From positions 1 to 64,000 of the forward strand of contig CAWUIO010000010.1 in the NCBI GenBank assembly GCA_963922455.1: DNA of 64,000 nucleotides. The letters are read 5' to 3'. Origin of the DNA: CAWUIO01 sp963922455 (lineage in GTDB: Bacteria > Bacteroidota > Bacteroidia > Cytophagales > Microscillaceae). The translations under genes were made by a program, and so were the position numbers. Positions 8,205-17,849 of this stretch are shown here, in pieces (positions within the stretch are counted from its first letter, which is position 1; every line of letters begins with the position of its first letter). The notes under the pieces are model-generated. The model did no database searches. It was not told the DNA's origin and saw nothing but the letters and a program-made list of their open reading frames with translations.

Positions 8205-9404
8205 ATGAAAAAAACACCTTACCTACACTTCAGTAGAGATCAATGGGCTTGGGGTATCCTGGCCTGCGTATCTCTGGTATGCTTATCGTGTGGCCCATCC
8301 CCTTCTGACGAGGATGAAGCCACCACTACGGTTTCCGAGGTCTCGGAAAAATCCCCATCTGCCTATTCTCTGGATTACGCTCAGAACTTTGAAATTTTTG
8401 AGGAAGACGGTTTTCGTAAACTAGTCATTCGGCGCTCCCAAACCGACCCGAGTGATAGCATTGTCTATTATGTGGTCTCGCGTGACCGCCCAGCCCCGGA
8501 GGGCATCCCGCAGGAGAGACTGATCCGTACGCCCATCCAGCGCTTGGTAACCATGTCTACCACCCACGTAGCCCTGGCCGACGCCTTAGGGGTTAGCGAA
8601 AGTATTGTAGGCAATGCCAACAATCAATTTGTAACGAGCGGAAAACTGCTGGAACGGATTGCCGAAGGCAAAGTAGAAGACATTGGCAATGATCAGGCTT
8701 TGCGTATGGAGCAAATCTTAGCCCTCGAGCCTGATATGGTCATGGTATACAGCGTGGGGCCTGGCGAATACAAAAAATACCAAGCCCTCTTGGCCTCAGG
8801 CATACCCATTGTTATGAATAGTGAGTGGCTCGAAGGCAATCCCCTAGGCCGGGCCGAATGGCTCAAGTGCTTGGCGCTGTTTTACGAAATGGAAGCCGAA
8901 GCCGAAGACATTTTCTCCCAAATTGTCCACCAATATGATAGCTTAAAAGCCCTGGTGGGCGACCCTAGTAATAAACCGAGCGTTTTATGCGGCTTACCCT
9001 ACCGGGGTACTTGGTATGTACCCCGGGGAGGCAGTTTTGTAGGCCAATTGATAAGCGATGCTGGGGGAGACTACTTTTGGAAATCGGAACCCGGTACCGG
9101 GAGCCTGCCCTTAGATTTTGAGTCGGTGTATGCCGAGGCCGTAGATGCTCAAGTTTGGATCAATGTCGGGCAAGTCCGTAACCGGGGCGAGATTGCCCAA
9201 ATAGACAGTCGTTTGCTTGATTTTGCGCCTTTTCAAACGAAACGGGTCTACAACCATAATAAAATCCGCAATAAAAACGGAGGGAATGATTATTATATGA
9301 GCAGCGTCGTACAGCCCCAATGGGTACTCGCCGACCTGATTAAGATATTCCACCCCGACCTACTCCCCAACTATACCAGTACGTACTACCAAGCGGTCAA
9401 CTAA
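8205..9404 (+). CDS. btuF: B12-type ABC transporter substrate-binding lipoprotein
   Basis: A protein of 399 aa from ATG 8205; an earlier in-frame start at 8121 would lie inside the riboswitch and is rejected. The N-terminus has a hydrophobic segment and lipobox CLSCG, so it is lipid-anchored. The body matches the periplasmic binding protein fold used for cobalamin and iron-siderophores (PF01497): RLVTMSTTHVALADALG followed by VEDIG and LALEPDMVMVY in the first lobe, and a second lobe with TWYVPRGGSFVGQLISDAGG. Placement directly behind a cobalamin riboswitch and ahead of a TonB receptor points to vitamin B12 or another corrinoid as ligand. No permease or ATPase gene follows here, so those must be encoded elsewhere. 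Symbol given by context. Confidence 0.85.
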   Translation: MKKTPYLHFSRDQWAWGILACVSLVCLSCGPSPSDEDEATTTVSEVSEKSPSAYSLDYAQNFEIFEEDGFRKLVIRRSQTDPSDSIVYYVVSRDRPAPEGIPQERLIRTPIQRLVTMSTTHVALADALGVSESIVGNANNQFVTSGKLLERIAEGKVEDIGNDQALRMEQILALEPDMVMVYSVGPGEYKKYQALLASGIPIVMNSEWLEGNPLGRAEWLKCLALFYEMEAEAEDIFSQIVHQYDSLKALVGDPSNKPSVLCGLPYRGTWYVPRGGSFVGQLISDAGGDYFWKSEPGTGSLPLDFESVYAEAVDAQVWINVGQVRNRGEIAQIDSRLLDFAPFQTKRVYNHNKIRNKNGGNDYYMSSVVQPQWVLADLIKIFHPDLLPNYTSTYYQAVN

Positions 9405-9411
9405 TCTAACC

Positions 9412-9579
9412 ATGAAAAAACTCAAAGAAAACGAAGACTATTACGTCGAGAACGGCCTCTATGTCTTTACCGAAAAATATCATAGAGATCGGGGCTATTG
9501 CTGCAAAAGCGGATGCCGACATTGCCCTTATGGCTATAAAAAACCCTCAGGTAACACTTCTCAAGCCCTTAAAAATTAA
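9412..9579 (+). CDS. DUF5522 mini-protein
   Basis: A 55-aa protein starting seven bases after the BtuF-like stop. The centre, YCCKSGCRHCPYGY, is the hallmark of DUF5522, a family of very small cytoplasmic proteins with clustered cysteines. Four cysteines and a histidine (Cys30, Cys31, Cys35, His37, Cys38) could bind zinc or an iron-sulphur cluster; this is inference. Its position between the binding protein and the BtuB-like receptor, 30 bases before the latter, puts it inside the B12-controlled transcript. No function has been assigned to the family as far as I know. Confidence 0.85.
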   Translation: MKKLKENEDYYVENGLYVFTEKYHRDRGYCCKSGCRHCPYGYKKPSGNTSQALKN

Positions 9580-9609
9580 ATTTCCACACCTTATTTTTCA
9601 ATCTGAATT

Positions 9610-12024
9610 ATGAAATTACTATTACAATCTTTAATAGGACTTGGACTGCTATGGGCAGTTCTTAGCCCTTCCCAACAAGTTTTTGCTCAAAATACCCTAT
9701 CTGGGATCATACAAGATGAATTTGGAAGCCCCGTGCTTGGCGTGAATGTACGAGTAGATGGCAGCAACCTAGGTACGGTGAGCACCGCCCAGGGTACGTA
9801 CACCCTCAAGCTAGGCAATCGCTTCCCGGTATTGGTAGAATATTCGGCTATTGGTTTTAAAAGCAAAAAAATATTAGTGCGAGGTGCGGGAGAAATCAAT
9901 CTTGTGCTAGAAGATCAAGTGGCCACACTATCCGAAATAGTCGTGACCGCATTACGCAGCCCCAGCGATTTAGAAGGGGAGCCCCGGGCTATGGAGGTTA
10001 TCAATGCCAACACCTTGGAGCGTAGCGATTATCGGGAGGTAAGCGATGTCCTCAAACGAGAAACTGCCTTGTCGCTGGTGCAATTTCCCGGACTATTGTC
10101 GGGGATTGGCATCCGGGGCTTCCAACCCAATATTTCAGGGATTAACCCCCGTACCTTACTTCTAGTGAATGGTCGCCCGGCCGGCGCTACCAACCTGGCT
10201 ACTCTTTCCGTACAATCCCTGGAACGGGTGGAGATTTTAAAAGGACCCGCCTCTGCCTTATATGGCTCCCAAGCCATGGGTGGGGTCATTAATTTTATTA
10301 CCCGCAGTTCCCAAGGCGATATTCAAGGCTCGGTTTGGGGCGAATTTGGGAGTTTCAACCGGACCGAATTTGGGCTGAGTACCGGTGGTTCTTTAAGCCA
10401 AAAACTAGACTTCGATATAGACCTGCACAGTTTTAACCGCCCCCGCGATTTTGAGATTGGCCGAGGAAATGTGTTCCGGAGAATCTTGGAAAATGGAAAA
10501 GCCACCCAGCATTTTTTTGATGGAAGCCAGGCCCAAGTTGATGATACCCAGGGAGATGGTCAGCGTCGCCCCAGTACGCAACAGACTTTTTATGATGGAC
10601 GTATCCGGCTCGGGTATAATTTTGCTCCCGGGTGGCGGCTGCAGGCCCAACAGGAATTTTGGCGAGCCCCTAAGGTAGAAACTCCCGGAGATATTGCCTT
10701 TGGCGATGCCCAGGCTAGTGAAAAAGAAAGTGAGCGCTATACCAGTGAGTTTACCTTATCTAAGAAATTTGATAAAAGCACGCTCAGCCTTACGGGTAGC
10801 CTATCCCAAGAAAGCACCGACTTTATCAGTACCCGTGATTTTTCTGGGGTCCCTATTGATCCCTTTGTCTCCTTTACCGATAAAAGCTCTTTTTGGTCGG
10901 TACAAGGTCGCTATGTCCTTCCCTTGGGGGCTCACGGTTTGATTATGGGCCTAGACCATAACCATTCCAAAAGTGAAACCAACTCTTTTAATTCCGACGG
11001 TACTAGCAATCCGCGCTTCAACCCCGATTTCTCGATCAAAAGTACTGGGATCTATGTACAAGGACGCTTTGTTTTTTTGCAAGAGCGACTCATCCTTTCT
11101 CCCGGCTTGCGACAAGACTTTAATCAATTTAGGGTATTCCCCACCGAGACCTTTGTGGGTTTCTCGATAGGCACCCAAGAAGGAGGGCGAGAAAACTCTT
11201 CCTTTTTTAGCCCCAGCCTGGCTGCCCAATACAATATTTTACCCACTTTCAATATCCACGGAAGCCTGGGAAGAGCCTTTGTTACCCCCAACGGCTCCCA
11301 AATAGCCGGAACGGCCGAATCCGGCACTGGTACGGGACAAGTATCCGTTTTTCAAGGAAACCCAGAACTTGATAATGAGAGTAGTCTGGGTTGGGACTTA
11401 GGCCTCGAGTACGATAATTATACAAGTGGTTTCCGGATAGATTTTACCTACTTCCGCACCAAAGTGCAGGACCGGATCATCCAGGTAACCGAAAATCCAG
11501 AAAACCAAACAACGCCGGCCGGAGACCTCATTGCCTCCATCACTACCTTTGAGAACAGCAACGAAAGTGAGATGCGGGGCTTTGAGATGGAAGTGAGTTA
11601 TGACCTCGGGGCATTGAGCAATTATAGGTACTCCCTACGCTTTTTTACCCAGGCTACGCGCAACCTCCGGGCCAAGGATATTATAAAAACCGAAGGCTTT
11701 GATGATGTCGAAATCCAAATCCGAAATGTGCCCGACTTAGCAGTGAATTACGGAATTAGCTACAATAACCAAAAAAATATACAGCTAGACCTCACAGGGC
11801 GTTTTGTAGGAGAACGCTGGGACCTAGATTTTACCAATCCCAACTTTCCTGAGATTTTATACCCGGGCTTTATGACGATGGACTTTGCCGCCCATTATAC
11901 TTTTTTACAACAGCACCGTTTTAGCCTTTTTATTAATAACTTGAGTGACGAAAACTATTATGAAAAGCGAGGCTTCAACATGCCAGGACGTAACTACTCC
12001 ATTCGTTATCGTTGGCAGTTTTAA
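9610..12024 (+). CDS. btuB: TonB-dependent receptor, B12-regulated (BtuB-like)
   Basis: An 804-aa outer-membrane receptor. Order: signal peptide (1-26), a carboxypeptidase-regulatory-like beta domain (28-110, TLSGIIQDEFGSPVLGVNV), plug domain from about 120 (EIVVTALRSP as TonB-box-like region, then GIGIRGF, RTLLLVNGRPAG and VERVEILKGPASALYGSQAMGGVINFIT), and a beta-barrel ending in an aromatic C-terminus (SIRYRWQF). TonB energises uptake through the barrel. It is the third gene behind the cobalamin riboswitch, so the ligand is probably cobalamin or a related corrinoid; sequence alone cannot separate that from a siderophore. The N-terminal extra domain is typical of Bacteroidota. Confidence 0.88.
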   Translation: MKLLLQSLIGLGLLWAVLSPSQQVFAQNTLSGIIQDEFGSPVLGVNVRVDGSNLGTVSTAQGTYTLKLGNRFPVLVEYSAIGFKSKKILVRGAGEINLVLEDQVATLSEIVVTALRSPSDLEGEPRAMEVINANTLERSDYREVSDVLKRETALSLVQFPGLLSGIGIRGFQPNISGINPRTLLLVNGRPAGATNLATLSVQSLERVEILKGPASALYGSQAMGGVINFITRSSQGDIQGSVWGEFGSFNRTEFGLSTGGSLSQKLDFDIDLHSFNRPRDFEIGRGNVFRRILENGKATQHFFDGSQAQVDDTQGDGQRRPSTQQTFYDGRIRLGYNFAPGWRLQAQQEFWRAPKVETPGDIAFGDAQASEKESERYTSEFTLSKKFDKSTLSLTGSLSQESTDFISTRDFSGVPIDPFVSFTDKSSFWSVQGRYVLPLGAHGLIMGLDHNHSKSETNSFNSDGTSNPRFNPDFSIKSTGIYVQGRFVFLQERLILSPGLRQDFNQFRVFPTETFVGFSIGTQEGGRENSSFFSPSLAAQYNILPTFNIHGSLGRAFVTPNGSQIAGTAESGTGTGQVSVFQGNPELDNESSLGWDLGLEYDNYTSGFRIDFTYFRTKVQDRIIQVTENPENQTTPAGDLIASITTFENSNESEMRGFEMEVSYDLGALSNYRYSLRFFTQATRNLRAKDIIKTEGFDDVEIQIRNVPDLAVNYGISYNNQKNIQLDLTGRFVGERWDLDFTNPNFPEILYPGFMTMDFAAHYTFLQQHRFSLFINNLSDENYYEKRGFNMPGRNYSIRYRWQF

Positions 12025-12150
12025 ATGGCCTTGTCTAATGTAACCGAAATTACTTAGGCCGCCATACGAGCCTGTTAAATATGTGTTAAGTCAAGGCGCT
12101 ATTCGACTAGCCCTGGTGCTTTGGCTTATTTTTGTGTTAAACTCTTTTTT

Positions 12151-12621
12151 ATGAAAAAACTTATTTTTGTTGTTTGGTTATTTTTAAGCGTACCTGCGCT
12201 TTCTCAAGACATAACTACAGTAAAGATTGAGCAGGTACTTAACGAAATGGATAAAAAAGACGATACAACCCGCGTCTTAAACCTATGGGCCACGTGGTGT
12301 GCGCCTTGTGTAAAAGAGTTACCATATTTTGATGCCGTTAGCCAGGCCAATCAGGGCAAAAAATTTAAAATGATCCTCTTAGCGGTCGAGGACGAGATCG
12401 CCAAGGTAAAGCGTTTCGTTGGCCTAAAAAATATCCAGACGGAAGTTTGGTATTTAGACGAAACCGATGCCAATATGTGGATCCCGAAGATTGACCCCAA
12501 TTGGCAAGGCGAGCTGCCGGTAACCTTGTTTAGAAGTGCCGGCGCCTCCGAAAATACTTTTCATTCGGGACAAATGACCCGGGAAGAGTTGGAAAACACA
12601 ATTAAACAATCCTTGAATTAA
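12151..12621 (+). CDS. TlpA-like periplasmic thioredoxin
   Basis: A protein of 156 aa from ATG 12151; a TTG 30 bases upstream would precede the signal peptide and is not favoured. Signal peptide to about residue 19, then a thioredoxin fold with the active site WATWCAPCVKELPYF (Cys50 and Cys53). It should act as a thiol-disulphide oxidoreductase in the periplasm, for example reducing disulphides for cytochrome maturation or repair. The resolving region lacks the exact cis-proline context I would like to see, though GELPVTLF near residue 130 fits it. It is followed 19 bases later by a second thioredoxin-fold gene, suggesting an operon. It may or may not share the B12-regulated transcript. Confidence 0.85.
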   Translation: MKKLIFVVWLFLSVPALSQDITTVKIEQVLNEMDKKDDTTRVLNLWATWCAPCVKELPYFDAVSQANQGKKFKMILLAVEDEIAKVKRFVGLKNIQTEVWYLDETDANMWIPKIDPNWQGELPVTLFRSAGASENTFHSGQMTREELENTIKQSLN

Positions 12622-12640
12622 CCCTCAAATCATAATCACT

Positions 12641-13249
12641 ATGAAAAAGTTTGGATTTTTATTTACCGCGGCTTTAGCCCTTTTATTGTTTGTGAATGCG
12701 GGCGTAGATGGCCCCGGATACAAAGTGGGTGATACCGCTCAGGATTTCGAGTTGAAAAACATCGATGGTAGCATGATGTCCCTTTCCGACATCCAAGATG
12801 CCCAGGGCTATATCGTTATCTTTACGTGCAACCACTGCCCTTATGCGGTGGCTAGCGAAGATCGTATCATCGCCTTAGACAAGAAATACAAGAAAAAAGG
12901 ATTCCCTGTGGTAGCCATTCAGCCCAACGATACCCAGGCCTATCCAACCGATTCTTTTGAAAACATGAAGAAGCGCGCCAAGGACAAAGGTTTTACCTTC
13001 CCTTATCTTATTGATGAGACCCAGGAAGTTACCAAGTCTTACGGAGCTACCAAAACGCCTCACGTATATCTTCTTGACAAAAATCGCAAAGTACAATACA
13101 TCGGAGCTATCGATAATAGCGTAAAAGATCCCAAGGCAGTTACCGAGACTTTCTTGGCCGATGCCATCGATGCTTTGATCGCGGGAAAAGATGTAGCCGT
13201 GAAAGAAACTAAAGCGGTAGGTTGCTCAATCAAGTGGAAAGAGCAATAG
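12641..13249 (+). CDS. Exported peroxiredoxin-like thioredoxin-fold protein
   Basis: A 202-aa protein with signal peptide (1-20) and an AhpC/TSA-type fold: KVGDTAQDFELKNIDG opens the domain, FTCNHCPYA carries Cys63 and Cys66, and GATKTPHVYLLDKN holds the cis-proline loop. The CNHCPY signature is that of the PRX-like branch annotated as thioredoxin family proteins rather than classical peroxiredoxins. It probably handles thiols or peroxide in the periplasm together with the preceding TlpA-like protein. A C-terminal cysteine sits in VGCSIKWK. A strong terminator follows at 13271-13300, so this gene ends the operon. Confidence 0.85.
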   Translation: MKKFGFLFTAALALLLFVNAGVDGPGYKVGDTAQDFELKNIDGSMMSLSDIQDAQGYIVIFTCNHCPYAVASEDRIIALDKKYKKKGFPVVAIQPNDTQAYPTDSFENMKKRAKDKGFTFPYLIDETQEVTKSYGATKTPHVYLLDKNRKVQYIGAIDNSVKDPKAVTETFLADAIDALIAGKDVAVKETKAVGCSIKWKEQ

Positions 13250-13270
13250 GCTTTTCTAAACTATATTGAA

Positions 13271-13300
13271 GCCGGAGACAAGCGTTTCCGGCTTTTTTTT
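13271..13300 (+). terminator. Intrinsic terminator
   Basis: Stem GCCGGA/TCCGGC, extended by weaker pairs around a short loop, followed by eight T residues, 21 bases after the stop at 13249. Confidence 0.85.
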
Positions 13301-13312
13301 GCTTTCTATGTT

Positions 13313-13442
13313 GGGGCGGCCCCCGGCTTTGAAATTTTGTACCCACCTTGAAAGAAAGTGCCGCCGGGGTCGGGCTATCACTACTCGCTGGCCCCCGCGC
13401 CATCCAGCGGCGAGCTCAAACAGGCCGTTCTATCCCTCCGCC
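13313..13442 (-). repeat. Dispersed 130-bp structured repeat, copy 4
   Basis: On the minus strand it begins GGCGGAGGG and ends GGGGGCCGCCCC: the outer pair is GGCGG/CCGCC, a base-pair state unique among the copies but still complementary. About 100 bases (13342-13438) are almost identical to copy 5. It lies just behind the terminator of the thioredoxin operon. Confidence 0.85.
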
Positions 13443-13529
13443 AAGAAAACCTTATAGCCCACCTTATATAAAAAATCCCTAGGCAACACCAAGCGGGTGT
13501 ACATAGGGATCTTGTTTTTCGGAGGAGTT

Positions 13530-15206
13530 TTAAGGAAATAAAAGACTCTCCTCTTGATTCTCCGGATATAAACTCATACGTTCGCCCCGATATACAATGT
13601 CTAACTGTCCCCAAGTCAATTGCCCGGTTCCATTGGCATCTTTCAAATAAAGTTCGGCTTCAAATACTGGGCTACCATCAGGGTAAGACACCTCTACCAT
13701 TTTTGCGTAGGGTTCTGCACCTGTTCTTACGGTTCCTGCAACTAAGAAGCGGTTCCCGGTTTGTGGCAAGTAATCAACATCACTGATAATCGCCGAAAAG
13801 AATGACTCCTCCCGGCTAGTACCATGTTCCCAAACTTGTTGAATCGTTTTGGCTGCTTCATCTATATGGTATTCAACCCCACGGGAATAATTTACAGCCG
13901 AGTTGCCATAGATTCGGGCAAAACCATTATCAAAAATAAAGACATTTCCATTGGGTAATATCAAGGGAGCATGCTGCCCCCAAACCCAATCAAAATCAGT
14001 GTGAACGGCATCCCCGTCTTGAATACTATCTGCATACATTTGTCCGCCAGCATCTACGGCATTGAGTAGGTAAGGAGAAGTTTCTGCCCCATTACCATCC
14101 CATCCGCCCTTACCCCAGCCCTTATGAGGAGCTAATATCCAGACCAACTCGTTGTTTTGGCTTACTTTCACTACCCCTTGGTTACGCCCCGAGATGATGA
14201 GGGAGTTGTCGCTCTCATCAAACCAGATAGCATTCATATGAAACCAGTCATTGTTTCCATTTACCAAGTCGTGGCGGTCTACATCCAGAAGTTGCCGCAT
14301 ATCCCACTCACGTACGACGGCTCCGGTGCGGCGATCAACCTCAATGGCGTGGTCTTCAACCGTATTTACCATACCATTAGAATTCATAATGGGAGTTCCG
14401 GGTTTATCCACGGCGGCAATAAAATTCCCATTGGGTATCTCGATCAATTCGTGGTGGAAGAAGTGCGTAGGAACATCCCATCGGTTTATTTGTCTCCCGA
14501 CCATATCATACTCAAAAATGGTATTAAAAGCCGCAAAAAAGAGATTTCCATTAGCAAATCGTTGGATGGGCCAGTGCATACGGGCCAGAAAATCCAAGTT
14601 AGTAAACCAGCGAATTTCTCCTTGGCTATCAAAAATGATGGGTTTGGAACGGAAATCGCCATTATTGGCCACGTGCAGTCCGGCCAGATTCATACCGGGT
14701 TCCATCTTATCGGTTTGGGCCGTTAGAATCTCGACGCGGGGCAGGTCGTCAGGCAAGGCTTCAGTTTGAAGCTGTAGGGTATCTAGGGCATAACGTCCAT
14801 CTTCGGTTTCGAGCCTCAAGATCACATCATTCAAACGGTTGGCGTACAAACCCAAAATGGGCACCTCGTGACTTAGTTCATAGGTGTCAAATTCCTTGAC
14901 AACTGGGATAGCTCCCATTACCTCTATCTTAACCTTACATTTTTCCTGGGTCTCCATAAGGGCCAAGGCCGAAAGGGGAGCAATGCGATAAGGATTCACT
15001 AAAACGTGAAAAGAATCAGGAGTCTGGGCAAGAAGCGAACTCATCTCCACTTGCAAATCAGGTGAGGTGATATCCTCAGGTTCAAATTCATTACAGCTGT
15101 AACAAAGAGCCAAAACCCCTAAAATAATCACAAATCGGAATCCTGGTTGAAGGAATATTCCAAACTTTGTGGAAAGATTGCTTGTGTGAAAAAGGACGGT
15201 TTTCAT
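13530..15206 (-). CDS. Arylsulfotransferase (ASST)-family lipoprotein
   Basis: A 558-aa protein from ATG 15206 with a hydrophobic N-terminus and lipobox LCYSC. An N-terminal beta domain (about 45-150) precedes a six-bladed propeller with ASST hallmarks: FHHELIEIPNGNFI, DWFHMNAIWFDESDNSLIISGRNQGVVKV and HAPLILPNGNVFIFDNG. In the family the histidines in such motifs form the sulphuryl-transfer site that moves sulphate between phenolic compounds; related propellers in other bacteria have unknown roles. It would sit on the periplasmic or outer face of a membrane. It lies 227 bases downstream of the TonB receptor gene on the same strand, a possible functional pair. Confidence 0.82.
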   Translation of the reverse strand: MKTVLFHTSNLSTKFGIFLQPGFRFVIILGVLALCYSCNEFEPEDITSPDLQVEMSSLLAQTPDSFHVLVNPYRIAPLSALALMETQEKCKVKIEVMGAIPVVKEFDTYELSHEVPILGLYANRLNDVILRLETEDGRYALDTLQLQTEALPDDLPRVEILTAQTDKMEPGMNLAGLHVANNGDFRSKPIIFDSQGEIRWFTNLDFLARMHWPIQRFANGNLFFAAFNTIFEYDMVGRQINRWDVPTHFFHHELIEIPNGNFIAAVDKPGTPIMNSNGMVNTVEDHAIEVDRRTGAVVREWDMRQLLDVDRHDLVNGNNDWFHMNAIWFDESDNSLIISGRNQGVVKVSQNNELVWILAPHKGWGKGGWDGNGAETSPYLLNAVDAGGQMYADSIQDGDAVHTDFDWVWGQHAPLILPNGNVFIFDNGFARIYGNSAVNYSRGVEYHIDEAAKTIQQVWEHGTSREESFFSAIISDVDYLPQTGNRFLVAGTVRTGAEPYAKMVEVSYPDGSPVFEAELYLKDANGTGQLTWGQLDIVYRGERMSLYPENQEESLLFP

Positions 15207-15433
15207 CTTGAATAGTTTTGAAAGTTGTGTTAAAAACGAATTTCTTAAGAAACAACTTAATCTAATTTAAAATACTGAAAAAATAAAGAATGCCCTTTTT
15301 TATTAACAAATAAGGATGTTAACTTTCATAATATTTGTTCATACAAAACCTTTTTTCCTTCTTATAAGAATTATCTGTCCAGGAAACAGTTCACGAAACA
15401 TCAATAAGCTAGCAACAATTCGCTTAAATCATG

Positions 15434-17782
15434 TTATTTAAATAGTTTATACCGGATACTCCAAGTAATTTGTTGCGACTGAAACTTAAATTGGTTTTCC
15501 ACTCGGAAACCTGAACCCAGAAATTCCCGGGCAAAAATGCGGGTGTTCAAGATGTCTCTAAAGCTCAGGGTACAGTTTCCCCTTCGTTTAGCAAAAGATT
15601 TCCGAATGCTGAAATCAATATAATACTGCGACAAATAGCGCATTTGCGGACCAAGCCGAGGTGTTTTATATATTTCTTTTAGCTCAATTTGCCACTCCTT
15701 TTTCAATTTCACTAGTTGACGAAATTGTATCGTTCCTGCCCATTGCCTTGGAAAGCGCACCGTTTCTCCGTCATCTGGGAAACGCGTTTGGTAGGCGCTT
15801 CCGTTGGCACTTAGGTTGATCCATTCCTTGGGAGAATAATCTACTTGTACTTCCAGGCCTATATCGGTCTTTCTACCAAAATTTTGGTAAGTACGTAATG
15901 TTCTTTCTTCATCCAATTGCTCAACTACATCTTGGATAGAGTTTGTTTCGTACCGATAAAACAGGGTCATATCCCAAGATAATTCCTTCCAAAGACCGGC
16001 ATAACTCAATTCATAAATATGGGCCAAGGCTGGTTTTAAGAAAGGATTTCCTGTTTCCAAATTCAAAGGGTCTTGGTAAAAGATAAACGGGTTTAAATCA
16101 AAAAAATCTGGAGGATTGATGCGGCGACTGTAGCTAAAACCTAAACTATTTTGGCGCTTGCCCCAAGTATATAATACCTGTAAGCTGGGAAATATTCTAT
16201 GAATCACTTGCGAAAAACTGCTATCCAAATTTTTTTGCTGGGCCTGACTATCAAAATGTTGATAGCGTGCTCCCAAACTGTATTCAAAAGCTCCTTTTTT
16301 TTGTTTGTATTCCCCGTAAAAAGCGTGCTTCCACTGATCGACCCCGAAGTCACTTGCTTGATCTACCAATTTCGGGTCATAAAACTGGAGCGCTTGTTTT
16401 ACCGAGAAGCGGGTGAAATTGCTTTGCATCCCTAGCTCTAAATCTCCTGTCTTGAACAGGGGGAAGGTAGCACTCACTTTTCCCCAATAATACCGCTGAC
16501 TTTCTACATTATCCGAACGCCGGATGCTACGAGCAAAGGGGCTAGCTTCAATATCCAGATTTCCCAGATTATATTCTTCCCGATTTTTTTCATTTTCCCC
16601 ACCGGCAGAGAGTTGCACGCTAAAACGACTACCTGATGCAAATTTTTTCAGTATAGATACGCTGAGGAATAATTCATCTTCTAGATTGTACTGTTCATTT
16701 TCTAAGCGATAATTTTCTTCAAGTCCCCCAGCATAATTTAAGCGAGCCAATTGACGGATGGGCTCCTGGACATCCCAACGCTGGTAATTAAGCTCCACAT
16801 CTCCCAAAAAACTTGTGTCGGCTTCCCAGTGTAGGCCAAAGTCAAGGGCATGCGACCATTGAATCCCGTCATACTCCAACCCGTTAAAATAGGTTTGCAA
16901 AGAATCCAATTCATTTTCACGGTACTGATCGTCGGTAGTTAAAAAATCAGAATACCGCAGGTTATAATTGGCATATACATCTATCTTGTTTAAGTTGAGA
17001 GAAGAATTAAATCCACCCGCTAATCGCCAAGGATACGTTAAACTAAGCGTGGGTTCTAATTGTAAATCTTGTACCCTGTGACGACGGTAGACTATATTGA
17101 TAATTCCAGCCACCCCCTCCGCATCATAACGGGCTGAGGGGCTTGTAATGACTTCAACCTTCTCAATGGCTTCTGCCGGAATATTCTGTAAAGTTTTGGA
17201 GCCCCTTCGGGTCTCTTGCCCATTGATATAAATGATTACATTTTCACTGCCTCGCAGGCTCAAGCCTCCTTGGGGGTTCAGGTTTACCGAGGGTAGATTG
17301 TCCAGAGCCTCAGCAATAGATTGGCCCGAACTGGCTAAATCTTGGCCAATGTGCAGTACCTTTTTCCCCAAATGACTTTCTAAAAGGCTACGCTCGGCCC
17401 GCACGGTGACGGCCTCCAAGACTTGGGAGCTAGGCTCAAGCTGAATGGGATTCAAACGTATGTCCGTATTGATTTTGATAGAGTCGTGACGATACTCCTT
17501 GTAGCCAATCATTTGTATTACCAAGTGATAGATGCCACTTGGAATATGCTGCAATTTAAATTGCCCATCGATGAGCGTACTAGCCCCTTGTATAGCACTC
17601 GTGTCATTGGCTGGAAATAAGAAGACACTAGCAAAAGGGACAGCTTCTTGACTTTCGTTGTCTTGTACTATTCCCAGAACTCTGTATTCCTGGGCAAGTA
17701 CAGTCTGGGAATGGGTAAACAAGATAAAAAGCAGTACCACATATAGTAAGTGTAGTATTTTTGGGTAGCTTATTGTTCGCAT
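15434..17782 (-). CDS. TonB-dependent receptor / outer-membrane beta-barrel protein
   Basis: A protein of 782 aa from ATG 17782; a TTG 30 bases upstream would push the signal peptide inward and is rejected. Order: signal peptide, carboxypeptidase-regulatory-like domain (about 32-115), plug (EAVTVRAERSLLESHLGKKVLHIGQ is written across 125-150, then LRGSENVIIYINGQE and VEVITSPSARYDAEGVAGIINIVY), and an outer-membrane beta-barrel of the OMP_b-brl_3 type. These receptors lack known siderophore or SusC features; the substrate is unknown. It is divergent from the membrane-bound OmpR-type regulator, and the shared 185-base promoter region holds a phased GTTAAA array, so it is the likeliest target of that regulator. 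Confidence 0.88.
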   Translation of the reverse strand: MRTISYPKILHLLYVVLLFILFTHSQTVLAQEYRVLGIVQDNESQEAVPFASVFLFPANDTSAIQGASTLIDGQFKLQHIPSGIYHLVIQMIGYKEYRHDSIKINTDIRLNPIQLEPSSQVLEAVTVRAERSLLESHLGKKVLHIGQDLASSGQSIAEALDNLPSVNLNPQGGLSLRGSENVIIYINGQETRRGSKTLQNIPAEAIEKVEVITSPSARYDAEGVAGIINIVYRRHRVQDLQLEPTLSLTYPWRLAGGFNSSLNLNKIDVYANYNLRYSDFLTTDDQYRENELDSLQTYFNGLEYDGIQWSHALDFGLHWEADTSFLGDVELNYQRWDVQEPIRQLARLNYAGGLEENYRLENEQYNLEDELFLSVSILKKFASGSRFSVQLSAGGENEKNREEYNLGNLDIEASPFARSIRRSDNVESQRYYWGKVSATFPLFKTGDLELGMQSNFTRFSVKQALQFYDPKLVDQASDFGVDQWKHAFYGEYKQKKGAFEYSLGARYQHFDSQAQQKNLDSSFSQVIHRIFPSLQVLYTWGKRQNSLGFSYSRRINPPDFFDLNPFIFYQDPLNLETGNPFLKPALAHIYELSYAGLWKELSWDMTLFYRYETNSIQDVVEQLDEERTLRTYQNFGRKTDIGLEVQVDYSPKEWINLSANGSAYQTRFPDDGETVRFPRQWAGTIQFRQLVKLKKEWQIELKEIYKTPRLGPQMRYLSQYYIDFSIRKSFAKRRGNCTLSFRDILNTRIFAREFLGSGFRVENQFKFQSQQITWSIRYKLFK

Positions 17783-17849
17783 AAATTCTTGGGTATATGG
17801 TTCAAGCTCCAAGTAATGCTTCCAAACCTTAAAACGGGCCCAATGCTAG

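Noticed and set aside
14157..14769. Long open frames on the plus strand opposite the arylsulfotransferase-like gene
   Set aside because: They are fully antisense to a well-supported gene with recognisable motifs and have unnatural composition.
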